In this document: positions 1 to 9,246 of the stretch, one piece after another | How positions within the stretch are numbered: the first letter of the stretch is position 1 | Layout of the letters: each line of letters opens with the position of its first letter | DNA from: VAXT01 sp963774625 | GTDB taxonomy: Bacteria; Actinomycetota; Thermoleophilia; Gaiellales; Gaiellaceae | Length of the DNA: 64,000 bases | Direction: 5' to 3' | NCBI GenBank assembly: GCA_963774625.1 | Contig: CAVZFQ010000013.1 | Location: 744,001-808,000, forward strand | Made by a program: the position numbers and the translations under genes | Notes under the pieces: generated by a model | Seen by the model: the letters and a program-made list of their open reading frames with translations, nothing else | Told to the model about the DNA's origin: nothing | The model's database searches: none

Positions 1-2
1 TA

Positions 3-494
3 GTGGAGAAGAAGGCCACGTTCGGCGCAGGTTGCTTCTGGGGTGTCGAGGCTGCGTTCCGCCAGCTCGACGGCGTCACAGGCACTCGTGTCGGCTACTC
101 CGGCGGGCACACGGAGAACCCCACGTACGAGGACGTCTGCTCGCACGGCACCGGCCACGCCGAGGTCGTCGAGGTCACGTACGACGAGGACCGGCTCTCC
201 TACGACGACCTGCTCCAGGTGTTCTGGGCCAAGCACGACCCGACCCAGCTGAACCGGCAGGGATGGGACGTCGGCGATCAGTACCGCTCGGCGGTCTTCT
301 TCCACGACGCCGAGCAGCAGGAGGCCGCCACGCGCTCGAAGGCGCAGGAGCAGACCCGGCATAGGCAGCCTGTGGTGACGCAGATCGAGCCGGCGCAGAC
401 CTTCTACGAGGCGGAGGACTACCACCAGCAGTACCTCGAGAAGCGCGGTCGCTCGACCTGCACGCCTGCGTTGCGTAGCGCCGCCGCCGGTTAG
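3..494 (+). CDS. msrA: Peptide-methionine (S)-S-oxide reductase MsrA
   Basis: Reduces the S-epimer of methionine sulfoxide in oxidised proteins and free methionine in the cytoplasm. The start is a GTG at position 3, so upstream signals are outside the window. The N-terminus carries the family signature GAGCFWG with the catalytic cysteine (about residue 11), followed by the conserved RVGYSGG and the YCPTHPT-equivalent region GHAEVVEV. At 163 residues it is a normal single-domain MsrA without a fused MsrB. The stop codon overlaps the end of the convergent gene by 4 bp, so the two genes share a compact 3' junction. I see no upstream regulation. Confidence 0.93.
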   Translation: MEKKATFGAGCFWGVEAAFRQLDGVTGTRVGYSGGHTENPTYEDVCSHGTGHAEVVEVTYDEDRLSYDDLLQVFWAKHDPTQLNRQGWDVGDQYRSAVFFHDAEQQEAATRSKAQEQTRHRQPVVTQIEPAQTFYEAEDYHQQYLEKRGRSTCTPALRSAAAG

Positions 495-1021
495 AGCGGC
501 ATACCTGTCGAGCGCAGCATGCACTCGTTCAGCCCGAGCCTCATGAGCTCGTTGTTTGCTCGGCCCGCGAGCTCGCGGAGCGCCGTCGCCTGTCCCTGGG
601 CGGCCCGATAGTTCTTCGCGCGTGCCGCGCTCGCGAGTCGCGAGACGGCGCGCTCATGCTCTGCGTTGAAGGTCAGGACCTGCGGGGGTGCGCCCAGGCG
701 GGCCGCGCGCTGGTTATGTGCACGTAGGACGGCCAGGACGCGCCGGGCATGCGGAGCGATGTCCGTCAGCCGGGTCGGCCGCGGAAGTCTCCCGAGGCGT
801 AGGTCACGCTTGGCGCATTCGGTGTTCAGGCGCGCCGCCGCGCTGCCGGGCTTCGGTGGGTCACCTGCCTTGGTCGCCTCTTCGAGCTTGCCGGCGACGT
901 TGGTGATGCCCTCCTTCGGCAGCTGGGCCGGGCCGGAAATCGTGTACACCTCGAACTCGCACGCCGAGGTGAGAAAGAGAACGGCGATGACGCCGATGGC
1001 AAGGATGAGGAGGACCTTCAT
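491..1021 (-). CDS. Putative secreted or lipid-anchored protein, unknown function
   Basis: I do not recognise a family. The 176-residue product begins with a strongly hydrophobic segment (residues 3-20) ending in LTSACEF, an imperfect lipobox, so export and possible lipid anchoring are likely. The rest is an Ala/Arg-rich helical stretch with repeated RAHNQRAARL-like heptads, suggestive of a helical bundle. It converges on msrA (4-bp overlap) and is divergent from the FHA gene downstream. Start ATG at 1021 is followed directly by the signal-like segment, which supports it. Confidence 0.72.
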   Translation of the reverse strand: MKVLLILAIGVIAVLFLTSACEFEVYTISGPAQLPKEGITNVAGKLEEATKAGDPPKPGSAAARLNTECAKRDLRLGRLPRPTRLTDIAPHARRVLAVLRAHNQRAARLGAPPQVLTFNAEHERAVSRLASAARAKNYRAAQGQATALRELAGRANNELMRLGLNECMLRSTGMPL

Positions 1022-1093
1022 GGCGGCTTTCGAGGGGGATATCGGCGGTGTCGCGGATCTGGGCGATCACCCGTCCCAGTGGCGTCCTGTCTT

Positions 1094-1693
1094 ATGCTGC
1101 GCGACGTGCCGGAATTCATGCTCGAGATCGTCGAAGGCCCCGAGGCAGGCCGGCGCATACCACTGAGCGGCCCGCTGGAGCTCGGTCGTGACCCGACGAT
1201 CGGCGCTCCCTTGCTCCAGGACGAGCTCATTTCTGCTCGCCATGTCCGCGTCACCCCCTTGGACGACGGTGCGCGCGTCGAGGATCTCGGTTCGCGCAAC
1301 GGCACCTTCGTGGAGGGCGACCAGATCTTCAGCCCTGCCTTTCTCGCACCTGAAGGCCAGCTGCTCGTCGGGGTGTCCGTGCTCCAGCTTCGGCCGACCT
1401 CCGAGGCCAGCGCCGGTCACACGGCTGTGCGGCCGATACCGACCAGCCTGACCGCGTTCCGGCCGTTGCCTACGGAGCAGCCTGCGGTCACAGCGGTTCG
1501 CCAGGTGCCCACGCTGGCAACAGCCGAGGCCGAACCGGACTACGTGCCCGCGGGCGCGTTGCAGTCCGACGCTGCCTCGGGCCAGCTGACCGGGCTGCTC
1601 GACGTGCACACCAAAGGCAAGGCCCGCGGCGCCCCGATCGGCCTCTTCGTCCTCGTGGCGCTGGCCGTGATCCTCTACCTCGCCCTGCGCTAA
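1094..1693 (+). CDS. FHA-domain protein with C-terminal membrane anchor
   Basis: Phosphothreonine-binding FHA domain at roughly residues 8-95, with the GRDP, ISARHVRV and GSRNGTFV elements that form the pThr pocket, then about 75 residues of Pro/Ala/Thr-rich linker and a terminal hydrophobic helix (last ~20 residues), so the FHA domain should face the cytoplasm on a tail anchor. Starts are uncertain: GTG 1079, ATG 1094, GTG 1106 and ATG 1118 are all in frame and none has a clear Shine-Dalgarno. A second FHA gene follows on the opposite strand, and a Ser/Thr kinase lies at 6.1-9.2 kb, which is a plausible partner (inference). Confidence 0.85.
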   Translation: MLRDVPEFMLEIVEGPEAGRRIPLSGPLELGRDPTIGAPLLQDELISARHVRVTPLDDGARVEDLGSRNGTFVEGDQIFSPAFLAPEGQLLVGVSVLQLRPTSEASAGHTAVRPIPTSLTAFRPLPTEQPAVTAVRQVPTLATAEAEPDYVPAGALQSDAASGQLTGLLDVHTKGKARGAPIGLFVLVALAVILYLALR

Positions 1694-1722
1694 TAGCCCT
1701 TGTAACAGTCGGTTCGGTGCGG

Positions 1723-2316
1723 TTAGTGATCGGCGAAGTAGATCGCCAGCGCGACGGCGGTTGCCGCGACCACGGCCCACGACAGGAGCATCGGCCCCCA
1801 CTGGCGGCTTGCGATCCCGCGGCGGCGCTTGGTGCGCGGCACGGCGTAGGTGCCGAACGGCTCGGCCGGTGCGGCGTTGACCCCGGGCGCGGCGGGCGGG
1901 GCAGCAGCCGCGGCGGCTGTCGCCGGCGCGGGTCCCGGCGTGAATGCGGGCGAAGGCGAAGCGACTGTGGCGGGCGCGCGGGCCGCCTCGAGCTCGAGCA
2001 CGTTCTGTCCGAGCTTGATCGTGTCGCCGCCCGAGAGCTTGGTCGGGCCGTCGATCCGGCGGCCATTGACGAACGTTCCGTTCAGCGATCCGAGGTCTTC
2101 CACTTCGAAACCGCCCTCGATCGGCCGCACGGCCGCATGCCGGCGCGACAGCTCGGGATCGTCGATCGTGACGGCGACACCTTCGCGGCCGATCACGAGC
2201 TCGGACTCCAGCTCGAGCCGCTGGCCGGTGAGCGCCCCTTGCGTAACGACGAGCGTGCCGCCTGTGCCGACCACGTGGCAAGCATAAGGCGGCGGAAGTA
2301 CGCTTGCGACCTGCAT
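1723..2316 (-). CDS. FHA-domain protein with C-terminal membrane anchor
   Basis: Second FHA protein, 197 residues. The domain (about residues 18-100) shows VIGRE, LSRRHAAV and GSLNGTFVNG, the canonical pThr-binding elements. An Ala/Pro linker follows, then a predicted transmembrane helix near the C-terminus (LLSWAVVAATAVALAIYF). It converges on the first FHA gene, giving a tail-to-tail pair with the same architecture but low sequence identity, likely an old duplication. Its ATG overlaps the ATG of the divergent gene at 2315 by two bases; a GTG 13 codons downstream is an alternative that would free promoter space. Confidence 0.87.
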   Translation of the reverse strand: MQVASVLPPPYACHVVGTGGTLVVTQGALTGQRLELESELVIGREGVAVTIDDPELSRRHAAVRPIEGGFEVEDLGSLNGTFVNGRRIDGPTKLSGGDTIKLGQNVLELEAARAPATVASPSPAFTPGPAPATAAAAAAPPAAPGVNAAPAEPFGTYAVPRTKRRRGIASRQWGPMLLSWAVVAATAVALAIYFADH

Positions 2317-3673
2317 GCCCCTCTCGGCTCCGCGTGACTCGACGATCGCCGTCGTCGGCGACGGGTTCGGCTCGCTGATCGTCTATGCGACCGCGGTCTA
2401 CCTCGGGTTCCGACCCGAGGAGATCACGATCTACGGGCCCGCGAAAACACCCGTCGAGACGTACCAGCAGTTCGCCTACAACCTCGGTCAAACCGTGCTG
2501 CGCTCCGAATCCGAGTCGCACTTCCTCCCGGCCGACTGGCCCACGTTCGCGGAGCTCGAGGCCTGGTCGCGCAAGAGCCTGAAACCGCTGATCCGCTCGA
2601 CGCGCCGCCGCTATAACCCGGGCGTCCCGGACATCCTCGCCGAGGCAAACGTCGTGGCGCGACGGCTCGGCTGGAACGACAACCGCTACGTGACCAAGGT
2701 CGGCTGGCTCCAGCGCGCGGATACGACGAACGGCGACGCGCCGCACTTCGTGCTCTTCGACGAGGACGCGAAGTACATCGGCCGCGCGAAGCACGTCATG
2801 CTCGCGTGCGGCCACGGGCCGCTGTCCTATCCGCCGGTGCTCGCCAAGGCACGCCAGGATCCGGCTCTGGCCGACCGGATCGTGCAGGCGTACGCGTCGA
2901 AGACCTACGACCCCAGTGGCCGGTACATCGTGATCGGCTCGGGAATCGCCTCGGTCAACGAGTGGGCGAACGCGATCGACGTGGGCGCCAAGTGCATCTC
3001 GCTCGTCCGCAACCCGACACCGGACGAGCAGGACCTGAACACCCCGCGCTGCTTCTTCGAGGCCCTCGGCATCGATGCCTTCCAGTCGCTCAGCTTCGAC
3101 CAGCGCATGGAGTTCCTCGGCCGCATCCTCAAAGGCACCGCGCCCCATCGCCGCGGCTGGGACGAGAAGATCGCGACCGGCCGCAACGAAGGCCGGTTCG
3201 AGCAGATCATCGGCGAGATCGACGAGATCCAGCCCGGTCCGCTCGGCCTCAGGGTGCACATCATGAGCAAGCACGGAGAGGATCCCGGCTGGCTCGATGT
3301 CACCGGCGTCATCACCGGTACCGGGTTCAACAAGTCGGCGCTGTCGGTGCCTCTGCTCCGCCGGCTGATCGAGTTCTACAAGGTGCCGATCGAGGACGGC
3401 CGCATGAAGCTGCAGTCGAACTGCGGCCTGCCGGGCCTCGACCAGCCCAATTCGCGTTGCGCGGCGATGGGCATCCACGCGAACGCGGTGATCACCCACG
3501 GCGACACGATCGCCGGGCTCAAGTACATCGGACGCCGCTTCGTCGCGGACTGCTTCGAGGCCGAGAAGCCGAAGCGCCGCCGGTTCCTGTCGCGGCTCGC
3601 GATGCAACTGAGGCTCGCGGGCGAGACGTCCAAGACGGTGCGCCGCGTGCGCAGGGAAGAGCAGCTCGCCTAA
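2315..3673 (+). CDS. FAD/NAD(P)-binding oxidoreductase-like protein
   Basis: A 452-residue protein with two dinucleotide-binding glycine motifs: an N-terminal one (IAVVGDGFGSL) and an internal one near residue 207 (YIVIGSGIASV). This resembles two-dinucleotide-binding flavoproteins, but I cannot name a subfamily or substrate. A conserved-looking cysteine cluster is absent. The next gene starts inside the stop codon (TAATG), so the two are translationally coupled, which links this enzyme to a small membrane protein. Shares a head-to-head overlapping start with the FHA gene on the other strand, so one of the two starts is probably misassigned. Confidence 0.72.
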   Translation: MPLSAPRDSTIAVVGDGFGSLIVYATAVYLGFRPEEITIYGPAKTPVETYQQFAYNLGQTVLRSESESHFLPADWPTFAELEAWSRKSLKPLIRSTRRRYNPGVPDILAEANVVARRLGWNDNRYVTKVGWLQRADTTNGDAPHFVLFDEDAKYIGRAKHVMLACGHGPLSYPPVLAKARQDPALADRIVQAYASKTYDPSGRYIVIGSGIASVNEWANAIDVGAKCISLVRNPTPDEQDLNTPRCFFEALGIDAFQSLSFDQRMEFLGRILKGTAPHRRGWDEKIATGRNEGRFEQIIGEIDEIQPGPLGLRVHIMSKHGEDPGWLDVTGVITGTGFNKSALSVPLLRRLIEFYKVPIEDGRMKLQSNCGLPGLDQPNSRCAAMGIHANAVITHGDTIAGLKYIGRRFVADCFEAEKPKRRRFLSRLAMQLRLAGETSKTVRRVRREEQLA

Positions 3674-4269
3674 TGTGCCCCACCGCCCTCGGCCGCGTGC
3701 AGACCCGCGTCGCGATCCTGATCGGCCCCGCGATCCTGGCCACGATCCTGTCGATCGTCACCGAGAACGAAGGCTGGATCGTGACGATCGGGATCTACCT
3801 CCTCATGGGGGTCGCCCTCGACACGATCGTCTATCCGTACCTGATCAAGTGGCAGCCGCCGTGGCTGACCTTCGTGCTCGCGGTCGGGGAGTTCGTGATC
3901 CTGTTCGTGCTCGTCAAGACGCTCCAGCCCGGCCACGCGCCCTACGGCGACCCGGACAAGTTCATCGGCTGGGACGACTGGCGGCCGATCGCGCTGTACT
4001 GGGTGAGCTGGGTGATGGCGATCGTCACGAAGATCGTCGTCCTGCCGCTCTTCTCGCTCTCCTGGATCGAGAACGGCGGTGAGTTCCGCAAGGTGGGGTG
4101 GTCGGTTGCGCCCGAGTATCAGCCGTTGCCGATGCTTGCGGCGATCGACGACCGGCCCGCCGAAGGGAAGCTCGTTCGCGAGTTCACCTCGACGCACACG
4201 GTGCCGGACCTGCAGATCGCCCGGCCGCTCACTGCCCTGCACCAGACTCCCCCGCCCTCAGAGAACTAG
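3673..4269 (+). CDS. Small integral membrane protein, unknown function
   Basis: 198 residues with about four hydrophobic helices (near residues 13-30, 33-52, 62-80 and 105-130), then a soluble ~60-residue tail. It begins with ATG overlapping the TAA of the upstream oxidoreductase gene, the classic sign of coupled translation. No catalytic motif is visible. The coupling suggests it anchors or provides an electron or substrate path for the upstream protein, which is inference only. Confidence 0.8.
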   Translation: MCPTALGRVQTRVAILIGPAILATILSIVTENEGWIVTIGIYLLMGVALDTIVYPYLIKWQPPWLTFVLAVGEFVILFVLVKTLQPGHAPYGDPDKFIGWDDWRPIALYWVSWVMAIVTKIVVLPLFSLSWIENGGEFRKVGWSVAPEYQPLPMLAAIDDRPAEGKLVREFTSTHTVPDLQIARPLTALHQTPPPSEN

Positions 4270-4281
4270 CGCCGCGAGGCT

Positions 4282-6117
4282 TTGGCGGACGTAGACAGAC
4301 GCTCCTTCAGCGCCGTCGACCTCTCGTTCTCGGCGGAGGCCGCGTACCTGCCGATCGCCGAGCACGGAGTCGTCGGCGACCTGCGCACGGTCGCTTTGGT
4401 CGGCACCGACGGGACGATCGACTGGTACTGCTGCCCGCGCTTCGACTCGCCGAGCGTCTTCGGAGCGATCCTCGACAAGAACCGCGGCGGTCGGTACCGC
4501 ATCGCGCCGACGCTCGGGATCGGAACGGTCAAGCAGCTGTACTTCCCGGACACCAACGTCCTGATCACGCGCTTCCTCACGCCGGCCGGCGTGGCGGAGC
4601 TCGAGGACTTCATGCCGATTGGAGAGCGCCAACGCCTCATCCGCCGAGTGCTGTGCGTGCGCGGCGAGATGACCTTCCGCATCGAGGTCGACCCGCGCTT
4701 CGACTACGGGCGCGTCGAGACCGAGACCGTGCTGCACGAGCACGGTGCCGTCTTTCGCTCACCGGCACTCACGCTCGCGCTCTCCACGAACGTCGAGCTG
4801 CGATCCGGGGAGAACGGAGTCGTGGGCGAGTTCACCCTCGCGCCGGGGGACAGCGAGTCGTTCGTACTGGAGACCGACAGCGATACGCCCTCCGCGGCTG
4901 CTCCCGACGACATGCGGGGCGAGCTCGAGGACACTGTCGAGTTCTGGCGCCGCTGGCTGGCGCAGTCGCGCTATCGAGGGCGTTGGCGGGAGACAGTGCA
5001 CCGCTCGGCACTGGTTCTCAAGCTGCTCACCTACCAGCACTCGGGCGCGATGGTCGCAGCGCCGACGACGAGCCTGCCGGAGCAGATCGGCGGCGGCCGC
5101 AACTGGGACTACCGCTACACGTGGATCCGGGACACGGCCTTCTCCCTGTACGCGCTGCTCCGGCTCGGCTTCACGGACGAGGCGGCGGGCTTCATGGACT
5201 GGCTGACGGACCGCCTGCGCGAGCGGGTCGGTCACGAGTCGGGACCGCTGCAGATCATGTACGCGGTCGACGGCAGCTCCGAGCTTCCCGAGGAGGTGCT
5301 CCACCATTTCGAGGGCTACCGGGGCTCCGCGCCCGTGCGGGTCGGGAACGGCGCGGCGAACCAGCTCCAGCTCGACATCTACGGCGAGCTGATCGACTCC
5401 GTCTACCTCTTCAACAAGCACGCCTCGCCGATCTCCCACGAAGCCTGGACCGACCTCGCCCGCATCGTGGAGTGGGTCTGCGAGAACTGGGACCAGGCCG
5501 ACGAGGGGATCTGGGAGACGCGCGGCGGTCGCCAGCACTTCACGTACTCGCGGCTGATGTGCTGGGTCGGGGTCGAGCGTGCGATCCGGATGGCCCGCCA
5601 GCGCGGGCTGCCGTCCGACCTGGTCCGGTGGCTCGGCGTGCGCGACGACATCTACCGCCAGGTGCTGGAGCGCGGCTGGAACGCCGAGCGCGGCGCGTTC
5701 GTCCAGCACTACGACACAGACGTGCTCGATGCCTCGCTGCTGTTGATGCCGCTCACGAAGTTCATGGCACCGACCGACCCGCTCTGGCTCTCGACGCTGG
5801 ACGTGATGTCCGACGAGCTCGTCTCGGACAGCCTCGTCTACCGCTACAACGTCGAGGCCTCCCCGGACGGGCTGAAGGGCGACGAGGGCACGTTCTCGAT
5901 CTGCTCCTTCTGGTACGTGGAGGCCCAGGCCCGTGCCGGGCGCCTCGAAGAGGCGAGGCTCGCCTTCGAGAAGATGCTCACGTACGCGAACCACGTCGGT
6001 CTCTACTCGGAGGAGATCGGAGCCACCGGGGAGCAGCTCGGCAACTTTCCGCAGGCCTTCACGCACCTCGCGCTCATCAGCGCCGCGGTCAACCTCGACC
6101 GCCAGCTCGGCGCCTAG
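4282..6117 (+). CDS. Glycoside hydrolase family 15 protein (glucoamylase/trehalase type)
   Basis: 611 residues; cytoplasmic since no signal peptide is present. The N-terminal beta-domain opens with YLPIAEHGVVGDLRTVALVG, typical of bacterial GH15 proteins. The (alpha/alpha)6 catalytic domain has GGGRNWDYRYTWIRDTAFSL, which includes the first conserved acidic region, and a late DEGTFSICSFWYVEA segment carrying the second catalytic glutamate region. Actinobacterial members of this type hydrolyse trehalose or alpha-glucans; sequence alone does not separate these. Start taken as TTG 4282; it lies 12 bp after the membrane protein gene, so it may be co-transcribed with the two upstream genes. Confidence 0.9.
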   Translation: MADVDRRSFSAVDLSFSAEAAYLPIAEHGVVGDLRTVALVGTDGTIDWYCCPRFDSPSVFGAILDKNRGGRYRIAPTLGIGTVKQLYFPDTNVLITRFLTPAGVAELEDFMPIGERQRLIRRVLCVRGEMTFRIEVDPRFDYGRVETETVLHEHGAVFRSPALTLALSTNVELRSGENGVVGEFTLAPGDSESFVLETDSDTPSAAAPDDMRGELEDTVEFWRRWLAQSRYRGRWRETVHRSALVLKLLTYQHSGAMVAAPTTSLPEQIGGGRNWDYRYTWIRDTAFSLYALLRLGFTDEAAGFMDWLTDRLRERVGHESGPLQIMYAVDGSSELPEEVLHHFEGYRGSAPVRVGNGAANQLQLDIYGELIDSVYLFNKHASPISHEAWTDLARIVEWVCENWDQADEGIWETRGGRQHFTYSRLMCWVGVERAIRMARQRGLPSDLVRWLGVRDDIYRQVLERGWNAERGAFVQHYDTDVLDASLLLMPLTKFMAPTDPLWLSTLDVMSDELVSDSLVYRYNVEASPDGLKGDEGTFSICSFWYVEAQARAGRLEEARLAFEKMLTYANHVGLYSEEIGATGEQLGNFPQAFTHLALISAAVNLDRQLGA

Positions 6118-6124
6118 CTCCTGG

Positions 6125-9100
6125 CTACTCCTGAGGGGTGGGGCTGGCGATCGTCGGCGCAGCCCGGTCGCCGGCGGCGGCGACCGCCGTCGCGAGCAGT
6201 TCATCCGGCGACAGCGCACGGGCCGTCTCCAACGCGGTGGCGAACCCGGCGTCGGACAGGACCGACGTCAGGAAGCGCTCCTGGATCAGGCTCTCGGCCG
6301 GGGAGATCTCGGCGCCCGTCGTCTCCAGCAGGGCTCCGGCACACGCGGCGAGCTGGGACGCGTCTGCCGGCCTCTGCTCCAGCGCACAGGCTGCCGCGAG
6401 GGACTGCGCCCACTGGGCTGCGCCGCGGCGGTCATTGCGGTCCCGCGCGAGCTGGAGGGCTTCGACCAATAAGGCGCGTGCTCCCCGCGGATCCCCGTCG
6501 GCGCACAGCTCGACGCGGCCGAGGTTGCCCAGCGCCACCGAGATGATCCACGTGTCCTTGACCTGGCGGGCCAGGACGAGCGCCTCGTCGAGCAGCGTCC
6601 TCGCGCGCTCGTAGTCGCCGTTCAGGACCCGCGCGCGACCGTGCCCGACCAGCGAGTTCGCCACGAGCCGCTTGTCTCCGAGCGCGCGCCGGAGCGCCAG
6701 GCCCCGCTCGTACAGTGCGATCGCCTCGTCGCGGTCTCCGGCCGCGGCGGCGAGATCTGCGAGGGTCGTTGCTGCGCCCGACGCGGTCAGCTTGTCGCCC
6801 ACCCGTTCGGCGAGCTCGGCGCTCTGCTCGGCCAGCTCCCGCGCCCGCTCGGGCTCGCCGCCGACGCTCGCAAGCCACGCGAGCTGCGCGAGGGCCGCTC
6901 CCTCCGCCCGCTCGTCGGCGGCCTCACGCGCGAGGTCGAGACTGCGCTCGAAGTCCGATCTCGCCACCAGGAAGTCGCCTTCGCCGACGGCCGCGTACCC
7001 GGCGGCGAAATGAGCCTTCGCGAGCGTGGCCGGCTCGACCGACCCGGGAGCGGCCAGAGCCTCGGCCAGCCGGGCGCGACCCTCGCGCATCAGCCCTCGC
7101 GTGCTCCAGAAGCGGACGAGGGCGCCGGCCAGCCGCAGGGCCAGCTCGACCTCGCCGGCGCCGACCGCCCACGTGAGCGCGGCGCGGATGTTGTCGTTCT
7201 CCTCGTCGAGCCGGTCGAGCCAGAGGGCCTGGTTCGCGCGCGTCAGCTCCGGCTCCGCGGCCTCGACGAGCTCGAGGAAGCGCGCGGCGTGGCGGCGTCG
7301 AAGGTCGTCGAGCTCGCCACTTTGCTCGAGCCGCTCGAGCGCGAACTCGCGGATCGTCTCCAGCAGAACGAAGCGGGGCTCGCCCTCGGCGCCGTCCCGC
7401 TGGCGGACGAGGCTCTTGTCGACGAGCGACGCGAGGGCTTCGAACGATGCGCCGAGGGCCATGCCTTCGCCGGCCACCGCGTCGGCGAGCTCGAGTGAGC
7501 AGCCGCCGGCGAAGACGCCGAGTCGCGCCAACAGCGTCTGCTCGGCCGGCTCGAGCAGGTTGTAGCTCCAGTCGATCGCGTTACGCAGCGTGCGCTGCCG
7601 CTCCGGCAAGTCCTCGGCGCCGCCCGTGAGCAGATCGAGGCGCTTCTCGAGTCGGCTCAGGATCGCCTGCGGGCTGAGCAGCTTCACTCGCGCGGCGGCG
7701 AGCTCGAGAGCAAGCGGCAACCCGTCGAGCCGGTGGCAGATCGCGGCGACCGCCTCCGCGTTCTCGTCGTCGAGTGCGAAGCTCGGCTTGACCGCCTGCG
7801 CCCGCTCGAGGAAGAGCCGCACCGCGGGTGCGTCCGCGAGGGGCGCGTCCCCGCCCGGGAGATCGAGCGGCGGCACCGGGAACTCGTGCTCGTCGCGAAG
7901 GTGCAGCGAGGCCTGGCTCGTCACCAGCACGGTGAGGCCGGGGACGGCTGCGAGTAGCTCGTGCACCAGCTCGGCAGCGGGTAGTACTTGCTCGAAGTTG
8001 TCCAGGACGAGCAGCGTGGGCGAGTCCTCCAGCCGGCGCGCGATCGCCTCTGCGACCGGCTCCGCCGCCGACTCCTCGACCCCTAGCACCTGCGCGACCG
8101 TCGAGCCGACGATGCCCGGCTCGGAAATCGGCGCGAGGTCGACGAAGAACGCCTGGCCGAGCTGGGGGGCGAGCTGCGCGGCCGCCTCGAGAACGAGCCG
8201 CGTCTTGCCGGTGCCGCCGAGGCCGGTCAGCGTCACGAGGCGCACATCCGGGCGGGCCGCAAGCTCGAGGAGCGCCGCCAGCTCCGTCTCGCGGCCGATC
8301 AGGGGCGTAGGCGGAGTGGGCAGGTTCGATACGGCTGAGGGGACCGGTGTGGCGACCGTCGCCGACGACGGCGCCGGGCCCGCCACCGAGGTGGCCGACC
8401 CGAGGCAGGCACGCGCGGCCTCGATCAGCTCGCGGCAGGTGTCGAAACGCGCGTCCTCCTCCTTGGCCAGCGCCTGCGCGAACACCGCGTCGAGCGCTGC
8501 GGGGAGCCCCGTCCGCGTCTCGCTCGCGACGGGCGGCGGATCCTGCAGGTGCGCGTGCATGACCGCCACCTCCGAGTCCCGGGCGAACGGCTTGTGCCCG
8601 GTCAGGCACTCGAACAGCAGACAGCCGAACGCGTAGACGTCCGCCGGCGAGCCGACCGACTCGCCGCGAATCTGCTCGGGCGCCGCATAGTCGAGCGTGC
8701 CGACGAAGAAACCGGTCTGGGTCACGCCCTTGCTCCTCGCCCGCTTCGCGATCCCGAAGTCCGTGAGGTAGACGCGGCCGCTCGATTCGATGAGGACGTT
8801 CCCCGGTTTCACGTCGCGGTGGACGAGGTCGCTGGCGTGGGCCGCGTCGAGCCCGGCGGCCACCTGCTCGAGAATCGTGATCGCACGCTCGGCGTCGAGC
8901 GGGCCCGATTCGAGCAGCTGGTGAAGGTCGCCTCCACCGACATGGCGCATCGCGATATAGACGACGCCGTCGGCCTCGCCCGCGTCGTAGATGGGGATGA
9001 TGCTCGGGTGGTCGAGCGCGGCGACCGTCTGCGACTCGGAGATGAAGCGCGTGCGGAAATCCGCGTCGTCGACGAGGTCGGGCAGCAACGTCTTCAGCGC

Positions 9101-9229
9101 CGCCTTGCGCCCGAGCACTGCGTGCTCGGCCTCGTAGACGAAACCCATACCGCCCTGGCCGAGCAGACCCGCAATTCGATAGCCGGCGACCTGGGCTCCC
9201 GGGGCGAGCATGTCGCTCATCCCGGCCAC
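6125..9229 (-). CDS. Serine/threonine protein kinase fused to AfsR/LAL-type NTPase and TPR region
   Basis: A 1034-residue multidomain signalling protein. Residues ~15-275 form a Hanks-type kinase: glycine loop GLLGQGGMGFVYEA, catalytic loop HRDVKPGN and DFG are all present, so it should be active. After a Pro/Ser linker comes a STAND-type ATPase (Walker A GLGGTGKTR, Walker B LLVLDNFEQ), then about 400 residues of TPR-like helices (repeated RARELAEQ, EAIALYERGLALR). There is no transmembrane helix or DNA-binding domain at either end, unlike AfsR or PknK with their HTH domains. It likely integrates protein interactions with phosphorylation; FHA proteins upstream are candidate readers (inference). 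It converges on GH15 with 7 bp between stops. Confidence 0.93.
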   Translation of the reverse strand: MAGMSDMLAPGAQVAGYRIAGLLGQGGMGFVYEAEHAVLGRKAALKTLLPDLVDDADFRTRFISESQTVAALDHPSIIPIYDAGEADGVVYIAMRHVGGGDLHQLLESGPLDAERAITILEQVAAGLDAAHASDLVHRDVKPGNVLIESSGRVYLTDFGIAKRARSKGVTQTGFFVGTLDYAAPEQIRGESVGSPADVYAFGCLLFECLTGHKPFARDSEVAVMHAHLQDPPPVASETRTGLPAALDAVFAQALAKEEDARFDTCRELIEAARACLGSATSVAGPAPSSATVATPVPSAVSNLPTPPTPLIGRETELAALLELAARPDVRLVTLTGLGGTGKTRLVLEAAAQLAPQLGQAFFVDLAPISEPGIVGSTVAQVLGVEESAAEPVAEAIARRLEDSPTLLVLDNFEQVLPAAELVHELLAAVPGLTVLVTSQASLHLRDEHEFPVPPLDLPGGDAPLADAPAVRLFLERAQAVKPSFALDDENAEAVAAICHRLDGLPLALELAAARVKLLSPQAILSRLEKRLDLLTGGAEDLPERQRTLRNAIDWSYNLLEPAEQTLLARLGVFAGGCSLELADAVAGEGMALGASFEALASLVDKSLVRQRDGAEGEPRFVLLETIREFALERLEQSGELDDLRRRHAARFLELVEAAEPELTRANQALWLDRLDEENDNIRAALTWAVGAGEVELALRLAGALVRFWSTRGLMREGRARLAEALAAPGSVEPATLAKAHFAAGYAAVGEGDFLVARSDFERSLDLAREAADERAEGAALAQLAWLASVGGEPERARELAEQSAELAERVGDKLTASGAATTLADLAAAAGDRDEAIALYERGLALRRALGDKRLVANSLVGHGRARVLNGDYERARTLLDEALVLARQVKDTWIISVALGNLGRVELCADGDPRGARALLVEALQLARDRNDRRGAAQWAQSLAAACALEQRPADASQLAACAGALLETTGAEISPAESLIQERFLTSVLSDAGFATALETARALSPDELLATAVAAAGDRAAPTIASPTPQE

Positions 9230-9246
9230 GCTACATCGTCGGCGCG

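Noticed and set aside
1067..3607. 846-residue open frame on the minus strand
   Set aside because: It lies antisense to the FHA and oxidoreductase genes, is Arg/His-rich with no domain, and reflects the high-GC third-position bias.
4098..6134. 678-residue open frame on the + strand
   Set aside because: Out-of-frame shadow of the GH15 gene; Arg/Ala-rich composition and no motif.
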